Assembly (NCBI GenBank): GCA_963169105.1
Contig: OY720633.1
Coordinates: forward strand, 159,727,780-159,791,779
DNA length: 64,000 nt
Direction of reading: 5' to 3'
From: Ceriagrion tenellum
Taxonomy: Eukaryota; Arthropoda; Insecta; Odonata; Coenagrionidae
Shown: in pieces, positions 27,801 to 39,800 of the stretch
Position numbering within the stretch: position 1 is the first letter of the stretch
Layout of the letters: each line of letters begins with the position of its first letter
The notes under the pieces: model-generated
Seen by the model: only the letters and a program-made list of their open reading frames with translations
Told to the model about the DNA's origin: nothing
Databases searched by the model: none
Position numbers and translations under genes: made by a program

Positions 27801-30800
27801 GTAAATGAGACTTCTATTCAAACGCTTAAAGTGCGAATTTATTACTTTTTAGCCTTACATAGCGGCTCTATCCTGGTAGAGTTCTGAGATGGCAACCTGC
27901 TTCCTTCTCTCTCGTTATTTCATCCTTTATCCGAAACGCAAGCCGCTCTTGAAAGACAGTTTTCACCGTCACAGTTCCGATGGACTCTCTCAAATGCAAA
28001 TAGTCATTAAACTCCTCTGGCAAAATTTGAAGAATAACGATAAAAATCTCGCCCTAATGAGCGCAATAGATAAATTAGGACAACGCGAGTGCAAGCGTTT
28101 TAAATTATTTAAATCGTGCACTTGAGCACTGTTGCCATTAACATTCGCTGCAGCCAAAATAAAAAAACGGGGAAGACCCGCAAATATGTCCAGGCTATCA
28201 AATATTGAGCCTCTAAATGCCTGTTTTCGTCGTTCTTTTTCAAGGAAGATTAATTCTCCTCCATGAAATGTTATATCATTTCGCTTTTACGTCCCTCATT
28301 TTCGAACCCAGTGCGGCTCAAAAGTTTAGAGACATAGTAAATAATTCCAATACATATGAAACCTGGCAAAATGCGACCTTTTAACTATGAAATAAGACCC
28401 TGAAGCTGTCCGAGTTCTCGACATATACGGCAAACACTGCTAGTGGCTCTGCAAGGGCCTCATTCTACCATGCCCCGACTCGCTATTCCTTATTTCTCTA
28501 TACTACAAATACTTATTTTATCACCTGTAATGTAACTATTTCTGACAATTTCGTCAAAAATGAACGCGGATCCACTAACACTAAAAACATAAACTAGTGA
28601 TGGAGAAACATAGATGTAACGACTTGAAGCTTTGAGTAACTTCAAGCGGTAATATTAATGACTTAGCGAGGGTCAAAGTCAAGGCGAGCGCTGAAATTTA
28701 CAGACAAAAATTATTCTAGCGCGTGATTATGCACCAAAGATTCATGAGGTATATTCTTGTTCTTTAATCACAATTTGTAGAAGAACTGGTGGGTTTGTAT
28801 AATGCCGTTCGGTTGTTGAGTCAAAATTTTCTTTTAATTCTATGAGAGCAAAAGTTAATTTTCTTTTTTTCTTTTTTAATGGAATACGCTATATCGAAAC
28901 CCTAAAACAATAACCGTTATTTTCCATGGATATACAGCACGAAGAGGAAGTAACAGTAACGAAGTTGGATTTGTGAAGTGGATATTTAAAATAAAAATCA
29001 GGATAGTGCATGAGTGCGTGCTGAAGCCATATGATCACACTAAGGGTTCGAGATAAGTAGATCGTGAAAGTATACAGCGTTTTTAAAGTGAAGCTACACC
29101 TAAAGGAAGCTGCTTATATTTCCCTATTATAATTGCAATATTTCCGGTATGGATCTTAACAAGGCTAGTTATTAATACATAAACAACCACAAATATTACT
29201 TAACCACTGTGGCGAGTCAATTCTTCTAGCTCGACACCTCCCGTTAAGCGTTTCTCAGTACAGCTCCACTTTTGGCACAGTGCCATTTTTTAAAGGCCAC
29301 TTCTGAAATCACCTTCGTCCATGCTTAAGGGTGAAATCGCATTACCCTATGAGGTGGGTATGAGCTCGAATACAACTGGCGATCTCAAGCTTTAGACCGA
29401 ACTGATATATTTATGTATTTTCCTAATGTTTCGAGCAATAATATTGCTACATTTCCAAATTAGGCTAATTTTAATGAGCCCACTCATCATTCACTATTAT
29501 TCTAAATGCCAATATTCACTAATGATATATGAATTTTCACATAAACAGTCAGTGCTGGTTTCCGAAAAAAGTAATAGGTGATGTTACTCTGAAAATATTT
29601 TAGATACATAATCGCTGACAGACGATGATTCAGAGGAAATATTTTGCTATCACTTTCCTGTAGGATATCTTTCGCTTCCGAGCCTTGAGACTAATCTAAT
29701 GTAATTTTATGAGACCTAATAATAAACTTTCAATTCTCTTGCGAGTAAGTGGGCTGAGGGTGAAGTTCCTACGATTACATTTTTACTAAAACCAATACGA
29801 TATTCATAGGAAATGAAGCAGAAGCAAATGTTACGACAAAAAATTTTTCCATAAGTTGGCTAGCGAAATGACCCAAGTAGGAAGGTCATATTGTAGCTCA
29901 GTAAAGTAATAGGTACTGTTACTTTTAACATGTCGTCCACCGATCAATACTTAAGTATATTCAGAGGTGTGCAATTTCGTCTCGTATTTTCTAGTCCTGG
30001 AACTGTGGGAATGGATCCGCGGCCTACAAACATTCGCGTCCCAGAAGAAGTCCTACAAATAGAATCCATTATTCTGGAAGACTGTCCAATGCCTCGAAGT
30101 CAACATCGAGTACGTGGTTGTGATATCGGAATCAATACGTCGCGACGACGAAAAACGCATCATTTCTTGCCCGAGATACGATAGTTCGATTTGCAAATTT
30201 CTATATTAAATCACAAGGAAGCATGGAAATATGCTTTCATGCTGGAACTAACTTGTATGAATTAGCGCAGGCAATAGTAAATAATGATGCGCAAGCCCAA
30301 AGCCGGCTATTAATATACAGCAGCTGCTCCAAATCCATTCTGATTGGCGTTCCATATTTCCAATATTTTATATATATACCCTTTGTATTATGAAAATATT
30401 TTGTTTTAATATTCTTAGTGCTAAGACAAATAACGCTTGCTATTAAACAACTTTAATCGCAAACCCAGAAATCACCGAGCACGGACCCCTAAGAATTTAC
30501 GTACCACACACTGGGAACCCCTGATCTGGACTTATAATTACTCCCTAAATCTCCGATTGTATTTCATTAAATGGCAAATCGTTCGAGAGGGGATTTTTCC
30601 CGACAGCCCATGGGCCGTGAGTTCCAATGAATTTCCTGGTGTTATTTCAAATTTTTTAGTTCATATGACGGAGCTGTTGCCATTGGTTCGCCTAAAATCC
30701 AACGTGTCTATCTTCTAGATGTATCTTTTTGAAAACCCATCGTTGGTAATGTATTTATCACCATGAATGACTTTTCAAAAAATCATAATCAAGTTTCAGG

Positions 30801-33800
30801 ACACGAATCTGCGCAATTCACAATGAACAAATTTTCCCAAGGATTGGGATCTCAGTTTTAATGTTTATTCTCGTGGTGAATTTAACACACTTCGTGTACA
30901 GATCGGAAATTTCCGGGCCTTCCGAGTATTTAGAATATCTAAGATATTAGAACGATTCAGTAAATACAAAATCATTGGCCCTAATAGGCCGGTAACTGAT
31001 GAGCAGACTAAACAACAGTAATCTGCAAGGTCCGCAGAATAAACGTGTTGCCTCAAAAAGCGAATTCCCGATCCGCGTCGCTATTGGCTGGCCTTCCGCT
31101 TGACGTCAATGACCTCGTAGATGCTGCCATCGAAAACCTATACTACTTCGAATGAAGAATCAGAAGCAATCACTGGCTTGAGACGATGTAGCTATCATTT
31201 AAGCCCGTGATTTCAATGAAAAACTCTTCTCATTTGATCACTCTCTAAGCAATGCAAATGAACACTCTAAGCACTGCAAATATTTTCCCTTGCATTTAAA
31301 AGAGACCTCGAGATTTTTTCCTTATATTTTCATTCCACGAGTCTTTTTATGAGAGTTCATGTAACTATCATCATATCCAATGATGATATTATCAAAATTA
31401 TGACATAAAAAACACATGTCACCGAAATGAATGAAATGACAGCATTATTCATAACCCATATTTCAAAATAGGTACTTACGTGGGCTAGTCTGTGAAGACG
31501 TTAGTGACGTTACAGCAGCGCTGGCGACCGCAGCCATTTCGGTAATTCCAATGGGTTATTCGTAAACAACTTCGATTGAGGCAACATGTATATTCTACGG
31601 ACCTTGAGTAATCTGCACGAATGAAATTTTGGGTTAGGTGAATGTGGTCGTCGAGGTAAGGTAAATATAAATCGTTTTAAATTTGTAGCCGCGAAGAAAA
31701 GGACAATAAGGACGTTTGCCATTCACTTTTACTCAACTTAGACTGGTTGTAGTAGCTAAAGCAAAAACGTGTAAATAAGTAACGCTCACTTAATGTTAGA
31801 AATTTCTTCTTTAATTTTTCTAAGTTGTTGCCAAACCAAAGTCCACTCTAAATGGTTTTTACTACTCTTTGGCTCAGCATTGTAATTGCTCCTTTATGGA
31901 TTTTACTAGAATAGTAATTATAGCTCACTATAATCTAACAGTTTTCCAGGTTCCAGTTGCCACAAACAATATTTCGGATCGATTAAGTTGAAGACTTAAA
32001 GTTAAGGAATTCAGTAGTTTAAAGAATTGGGTTCAGTTGAAATATATCGTGACCACTGAGGTTACAGGATTTCACTTATATTTCATTTATCACTCGATAA
32101 TATCAAAACTAGGGTGCACACTATCTCGAACTATCTAAATTGTAATGAATTCCCTATATAGTACTATAAATATAATAAGTTATCTAAGGAAAACTGGGAA
32201 AAAGATAACTAAGCAAACCAATTTTTTCCCGTGGTCCGCAGTGGGCTAATGTTGAAAAAGAAGAATTATCTTAGGGTTCTAACTATCAAACGCCTAACGT
32301 TGCTTAATTAACTTTTAATGTACATTTTTTGATCGAATATGGAGTATCTGAGACACTACAGATAAGTTTCCAATGGGAAAAATAATATGGGGGCAGTAAT
32401 TTAAAGCCATTGGACATGTAGTTACGTTATACGAGTGTTTTATTGTGTATGCATTCATCTAAAAACCAAGTTTCGTAGCGTATGCATTTGACTAAAAACC
32501 AAGAAAAATATCAGAAATACTGAATTAGGGTCCTTGTCATTACATTATTGCACCCATATACTAAACAATAATTGACAATACTTTTTTGTAAAAGTGAAGT
32601 AACGTCATTATTCCTAAGTTTGATGAAAACGCGAACTGCCTCCTTGCATAATGGATGATGAAAAGGGCAGGCGAACTGGTTACGTGCCCCAAATAACCTT
32701 CTAGAAAGCATGGATGAGACAAAGGAAATTGCATTAGATGCATGGGAATTCAGAAGGTGTGATTTCGCGCCACATTAAGTCAGCCCATTTTCGTAAAATC
32801 TTCGGTGATTTTTAAAAAAACATTTCTGAACAAGTTTTTAAACAAAGACACTGCCATCAAATTTAACTAAACCATTTTCATGAAAGGGGAATGGATGGGT
32901 GAATGTATCCCAGTTTCTCCTTCAGATAATTGGAATGGAACGTGATGGAAAGGAAAGAAAGGAAATAAGTATCACTTTGTGAAATTCTTTTCACACTTTT
33001 TCTTAAAACACTTTTGTGAAACACTTTTTCTTGAATGACTCGAGTTAGGACAATTTTATGTTCTCTATAGATGTCAATAGAGTTGAAACCTGGATCAAAT
33101 ATGAAAAAATTAACTGAAATTTACCATGAGATGTACCTAGTGTTTCTACTTCTTCATGAAAAGAAATTCAACTAAGTTTCACCCGATACCGAAAATGAAA
33201 TGAAAGGAAAAAAATATATGTAGATATGACAAAACTAGCCCTAAAAGACTGAATAGAGGGTGTAAAAGGTGACTGTATCAGTAACAACTGCTGGCATTTA
33301 TGGATTCAAAATAAAGTAAGTCAGCTCTAAATAATTCCAGGGAAAGGATGGACCAATGACAACGACGCGCCGTACGTTTCCTTCAGTCTACCACCATTTT
33401 GCACCTCCTTTTGCGATGAGGATAAAGTGAGAAAAAAATATAGTGTTCATTATTCCGGAACAAATTGTCTCGTTGGAACCTTGGATTATACTTATTTTAT
33501 AGTCAAGTAGATAATACATCAGCAAGATGGCAAAATATATATATATATATGAATGTCGCAAAATGCAACAGAATGTTTAATTCACTTAAAATCCGATTTC
33601 ATGAGAAAGCAAAAACAAGATTACGAAAAAAAGAAAATATCAGGTAACAAAAAATCAAGATTACAAGAATATATTATGTGACGTAGATGGTATTGGAATA
33701 TTTAATTCACTTTATGTACTATAAATGTATGGCAAAACAAATTAGGATTTTTAGTAAACGTACTAGATATCAAAAACAGCTACATTAAAATAATATATCA

Positions 33801-36800
33801 GCAAAATAGAGAGAGACAGAGGTGGTGGACTCTTTGTTGTCACATTACGTCGAGTACTTGTCGAGGACGATCTCGGAGCGCGAGCAGTTTTTGATGGGCA
33901 TGTTATTTTTATTTCCGCAGATACTCATATTTCCGGAAGGGACGGACTTCTCTCCGGCTAACAAGAAACGCAGCGACGAGTACGCGGCGGAGAGGCACCT
34001 CGAGAAGTATGATCAGGTGCTCCACCCGAAGACGACAGGGTTCGTGTTCCTAGCGCAGAGGATGCGGCAAAGTGAGTAGTAAGTGTGGAAGAGCAAATAT
34101 ATACATAGACCTAGGAGTAAAAAGAAGAGTTGCCAACTCCAAAAAAATTGGTTCCAAGAGAAATGTGTTCCTGAATGAATATCTTAGGGAGATTAGATTA
34201 AATCCATTGTTAAAACTCTTGTAACGCTGTCTGAGCCATGTACTGGGTGTCTGAGGAAGGAATTCTCTCGTCTGGAGTTCATAAGGAATTCAGTTTCAAG
34301 CATTTTTGTCCAATGGACAATGGAGTAGCAAATCTTCAATATCGGAGCACGGTCAACGCAAAAATTTTGTCCGGCATATTTTGAAATTGCCAAGGAAACC
34401 TCTAATACCGTTTGCAGACGCGAGATCTATCCCCCCGGAGCATATGTGCCTTTATATTGCTCTTGTCACTCGTACTTAAGGTTGCTTATTTTCAAGACAC
34501 AATTTTCCTTCAGCGCAAACTGTTTTCAAACTGACTGCAAAATAAGCCGGACAAAATGCAGGTGTTGTCGTCCCGTTATCAAATGAGACCCGATGTCCGT
34601 TAGACAAAGTATTGTTTGAAATAATATCCTCTTGTATCTCCTGAAACCCTTTGATAAGAGAGTTTTATGATGAGATGTCAATCCTCCAAGCTAACTCAAA
34701 ATTCTTGCAACGCTTCGCCAAGTTTTTCTTAGCTCAACATTACATTACATTTTTGCTAAGTAATTGGGGAAAGTTATTTCCCTCAAAAATATCTTATTGA
34801 AGGTGATTAAATTGGTGCCATTGTATAAAAAAGTTCTACCACAGGTGTAACATGTTAGGACACATTTACATGAATTTTAATATGATGACTATTTCAACTT
34901 AGACCTGAGCTTAGCGTTTTTACATTCCTTTTCAAGTGCCATTATTACTAGCCAGTAGCCATACACTCAACTCTAAAAGTTGTTCCCAGGTAGCAGATAA
35001 TTTTACCATTCATCCCCGTGGGCGCTGAGCAAGAAATTATGCATAATACTCCAAGGAGTGAAGTCACTGTTTTATACCTTTTGTGCAAGATAGAGTAGGA
35101 AAATAAACCATCCAATTATGTTACTAAGAATTAGGTTTGTACTTAACTGTGCAAATAAGTATTACAGTCATCATGCAACTCGTAAATCTACCACACATAG
35201 TTTATTAACACATTCTGTGCGGAATCAACTTCCTTTTTTCACCCAATCAAACCTGGTATTTCTGATTCATCATTATAACAATGCCATGATGTCGGCGAAA
35301 GCCACCATATTACGCGTAAATAGCTATTCACGTATAAATGACTGACGTGCATACGGAATGAACATGGCATATGTGTATAGCAATCACATCAAACATGGTC
35401 TTAGCTGAAGTCAACTGGGGCTATTTTCGCTTTTATTGAGACGCACCTATTTTTTCGGAGCAATTTTCTCACCTAAGAGTCAGGGAAAATTTTTCTCTTG
35501 AGAACAATAGTATGGAACTGCCTCGCCCATCTTGCCAGCTTCGCTTCGCATGGACCGTAAAATTTTCATTTTCAAGTTTTCATCCCGCTTCAGTGAGGAC
35601 GTATTCTTTACGTAGAGTTGCACGAAGGACTCGTATTTCCCTCGAGTGCTTCGCGATTCAGCCTAATAAGAGACCAGGGCCTACCTAGTGGACAATGCAG
35701 TGCTCTTTGGGATCGACATGGTATTTTTAGCGGTCTTAGGACATAACCTGGAGGCAGCAGATGGAAATTAGAGCACCTGACGTCGATCGCTACGTGCCTT
35801 CATTAAAACCAAGCAGCATAATTAGAGGACGAGTGAAGCCCTTAACTACTGTGCTACATTCCGACAGGAAACCTATGCATCATTTCAAACGTAAGAGAAT
35901 ATTCTCCGAATATTTGTGGAAGAAAGCTATGATTTTTTAAATATAACAAAACTCCCATTATATCAAAATACCAAAATATCTCGCGCAATATGGCCTTTGG
36001 GTTGCGAATTCATAGCAATAATTTTTTCGGGAAGCTATTTCAAAGGAAATTTCACCACGGTTTTTCAGGACGTTTATAAATGAGTCGCAAGAACTTCAAG
36101 TAGTATTTATATATAGTATTTAGCGCTATTTTTTTGCAAGTGATAAATAAAAACACGACTGAAAAATTATAAAAGGCATCTGCTGATAAGCCACGAATGG
36201 CTCAGAAGGACCATAAAGTTGTAAAGTTGATAAAATAGTGTGCATTTTATAAGATTTGTATTTAAAAAAGAAAGACAGTTTCGTACGAGCATCTTTCGCG
36301 CCCCATTCTTTTCTCATCTCTTGGATTGGATTGGATATTTGGGGGAGGCGACCGACAGCTAAGGTCATTTGCGCCATAGGGGATAGGTAAGGGAGGAAGG
36401 GTGGATGGAAACCCGGCATCGGCATTAGCCTGATCTTGACGAAAGGCGCCAAGGGGACCACGATTTAACGTCTCATCCGACAGACGGAGTACTGTACTTG
36501 AAGTGCTCTCCACAAGACACTTAAGTAGGTATCGGGTTTCCTCTGAAAAACATCCTCCTCTGAAGGGATTTGAACCTTGACCGTCCGTATGGTTAGCCAG
36601 TACTTCTCATCTCTTGCATGCCCTTTTATTAATCCAGGGTGGATAGTTGAAGCCATCAAGAAAGCTGACTCCGAAAATACATTGTTTTAATGTACAGCCG
36701 TAAATAGCATTTGACCTGCCTATGACATTACGTGTGTTCACTGATCAGATAAGATAATTATATTTTAATAGCAAATAGGCGTCAGAGGGATAGACAACAT

Positions 36801-39800
36801 TACTCCCGAGGGAGAATTGTCGGGAAACAATGAAAAGGATTCATACTGTTATGCTCTGTGGCCTCCTGAATAATTACAGCGTCAGTCTAAATTGAGAGGG
36901 CGAAATAGCGGTTAAATTGCGAGTATGTGAACCCTTAGTATTTTCTTCCCAAAAGTATATCCTTACAAGTATTCCGGCAATGCTACGTCAGGTGACCTTA
37001 ATTATTCCTTAACTATGGTTTCAGTAGAGTGTCTTGGCATATAAGGAGGCTAATCTGCACCCTTACACACGCTAGCGTTCAATATATTAAATTAAACCGA
37101 GGAAAAAACGCCATCTAAGGTCAGCATTGTACAGTCTTCTAACTGGTCGCGTGAAGTACCAGCCTCAGCAAGTAAAGTACTTATATTGAACAGCCTTAGA
37201 GGGAAAGAAGCTGCAATCAGATTGTAAATTTAAGAGAACAAAACCACCTTGAGATAGCTCTACAATTTGTTTTTTCACTCATCCGTGCTTAAAGAAGTAA
37301 ACCGTAAGCATCTCCATAAAATGTAATAAGCATTCTTAGATTTCTCACCGTGTTTATGAAGATGGTTGTATCAACGTTTCGATGCCTGAGATTGTCGTAA
37401 TCTTCACGGTATGTATGCGATAGCATTGTTAGCCGTCAAAACAATGAGCTTGACCAATTCAGTGTAGAAACCTGAGTATACTTCTTACCACGTATTTTCC
37501 GGATGAAGGTAATCAACTTCTTCATGGAATAATGCATTTTCTAACGGTGGAGCAATCACGGAAAATCGGAAAAATTATACAAAGAAAATAACGAAAATAA
37601 AGAGAAAATACTAACCAATGAAAATGTAAAATAAGCTGTCAGATTAGGCAAAATTGGAAATACTTAATGGGAAATCATTTGCCACTATGAAGATAGTCGT
37701 AATAGTCGAAAAGAAGAACTTTATAAGTCTATCCACTAACAGGAAGTCCCAGAAAACCAACAATATTTTCTCGGGCTGCGGTTCCAACAGACGTATTCAA
37801 TCCAAAGTTTTCAACACTTATACAGAAGTAGATGGAGCACATAAAAGGAGCATAGCAGAATGAGGAAGAGTAAATAAAAATAGCGAGTCTTGAAAAAGCG
37901 CTACTCTTAACGCAAGGAAATAGAGGTGTGGATTTAGACAGTCCATCCCACTCATTGCCTCTAAATTTAAATGTTATTATCCCTGGTTAAACATTAACTT
38001 GGCATGATAACCGATGTGATTACGTTGGAAAACGGGATCTAATGTCCTCAGAAAAATGCGATCTCTCATATAATATCAAAGAATATGAATGCTACATGGT
38101 ATGACGGTAAGCTCGGCTAAAAATTATAAAATTGGTCCTGTGGGCCATTTGATGTGATACGTGGATTATCCTTTAATATCCATAATTGCCCCCTTAAAAG
38201 AGGACAGAATCCTCTAAATAACAAATCCTATTGTGAAAAATGCTCTGCACTAAATTTTTGCAAATACATAACCAGAATAGTTTTAAACGCAATTTTTGGA
38301 AAAGTAAGTTGCACCCATGCCTATGTCCAAATCATTCCGTTTTCGAAGTTTACGGCCAACACGGTTCTACTGAAATTGGAATATATGAGGCTGTTAATCG
38401 CCCAATCATAGTTTTAAAAAACGACATGATTATTTTTAATGTGCAGTTATTTATTGCAATCCTTGCAGATTTCAATCCCTTCCTTCTGATTAGCAAGTGA
38501 CTATTGTTGGTTCAGAGATGGTCCAGCCTTTTGACAACTTCTTGCATTCTTTTCATCACCACGACTGTTGAACGCAACAGATTGACGAATTCGGGGAAAA
38601 AATGAAATTTCACATTTTCAAAATATTTCAATTTTCAGATCCCAAAATTCAACTTACCGCGCTTTAATAATTCGAATGAAAAAAATAATGGGTATGATAT
38701 GGGAATCATTAATTATGTACTGAATAGTATGAACTACTGGAAACGGCGAACGAAAGAAATTTAACTTATACGGTATCCGCAATGAGCGGAAAATATTTAC
38801 ATTTGGATTGTACCGAAACGGAATAAGCATCCATATATTATAGAGTTTGTTGTTTTTTTGCGCATTAGACTCAATTTAAACCACAAATTTTTATTGTGCT
38901 GATTGAACGCCTAATATACCTGAAAACTTTCTCTACCAAAAAATTGCTTTTTGTACCTAGATTTCATATTTTAAAATCATGGAATAGTTAACATTGGAGA
39001 AACTATGTTTGATATTGAGATGAAATAAGAATACTTAGTTAAATACACACAAAACTTAAATGGTATAAGCCCGACCGGTTTCAACTTTTTCGTGTCATTC
39101 TCAAGGTATAATACTAATAGTATAATCCCTTAATAATAGTATTATTATCCCTTGAGAATGACACAAAAGTGATGAAACCGGTGGGGCTGATACCATTAAA
39201 GTTTTGTGTGGATTTTACTAAGTATTCTTACTTCATCTCAATATGAACTCAAAATTCCACAAAGTGAACTCGCAAAGCATTGAAGATAAACTATGTTTGA
39301 TCTTTGGGCACGTGGAGGCTAGACCTGAAAAAATGGAAACAGATATATAATCGCAATCCAAACAAAGGAGTGATTTTGTACGTAGATGAATTTTTCCACG
39401 AATTGTCACTCAAAGAAAATATGTCGTAACAAGTGAAGCCTCTTGTATTATGTCGACACTCAAATATTAGCAGGAAAAAACTCTGCTCAAAAAACAGCAG
39501 AGCGGTAAGGAAATTAAGACCTGCCACCCACCAAAACCCTGGAGTTCCAACCGCAGCAGATACAATCAGGCAGCATACAGCAAAGGGTCATTAAAGGATA
39601 AAACTTCTTATCCTCTTCCGACCCGCTAATTCGACGAAGAGGCAAGGGAGCGTCTCCAGCGCTCATACGAGACGCACAAGACCGACTCTGAGTGAGCAAG
39701 TTAGGAGATGCCGCGCGATAAACGCGTGGAAGGAATGGTTATTACTGCGACCTCAAGAAGAAGCGGGGAAGAGGGGAAGAGGGGATGAGCAGCGGTAAAA

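Larger units (their letters stand above)
22860..33920 (+). other. LCLAT1: LCLAT1 intron 3
   Basis: This 11.06-kb intron carries a minus-strand LINE 3' end (22965-23450), two copies of a short repeat containing GTTTACCAGTAAT (near 23810 and 26025) and an (AT)n tract near 33534-33551. I see no gene in 23520-33820. Open frames such as 29930-30184 and 32511-32743 (minus) match nothing I recognise. Confidence 0.85.

Noticed and set aside
29930..30184. 84-codon + frame in LCLAT1 intron 3
   Set aside because: Exon-like composition, but no known domain and no in-phase fit between exons 3 and 4, which already join at conserved sequence.
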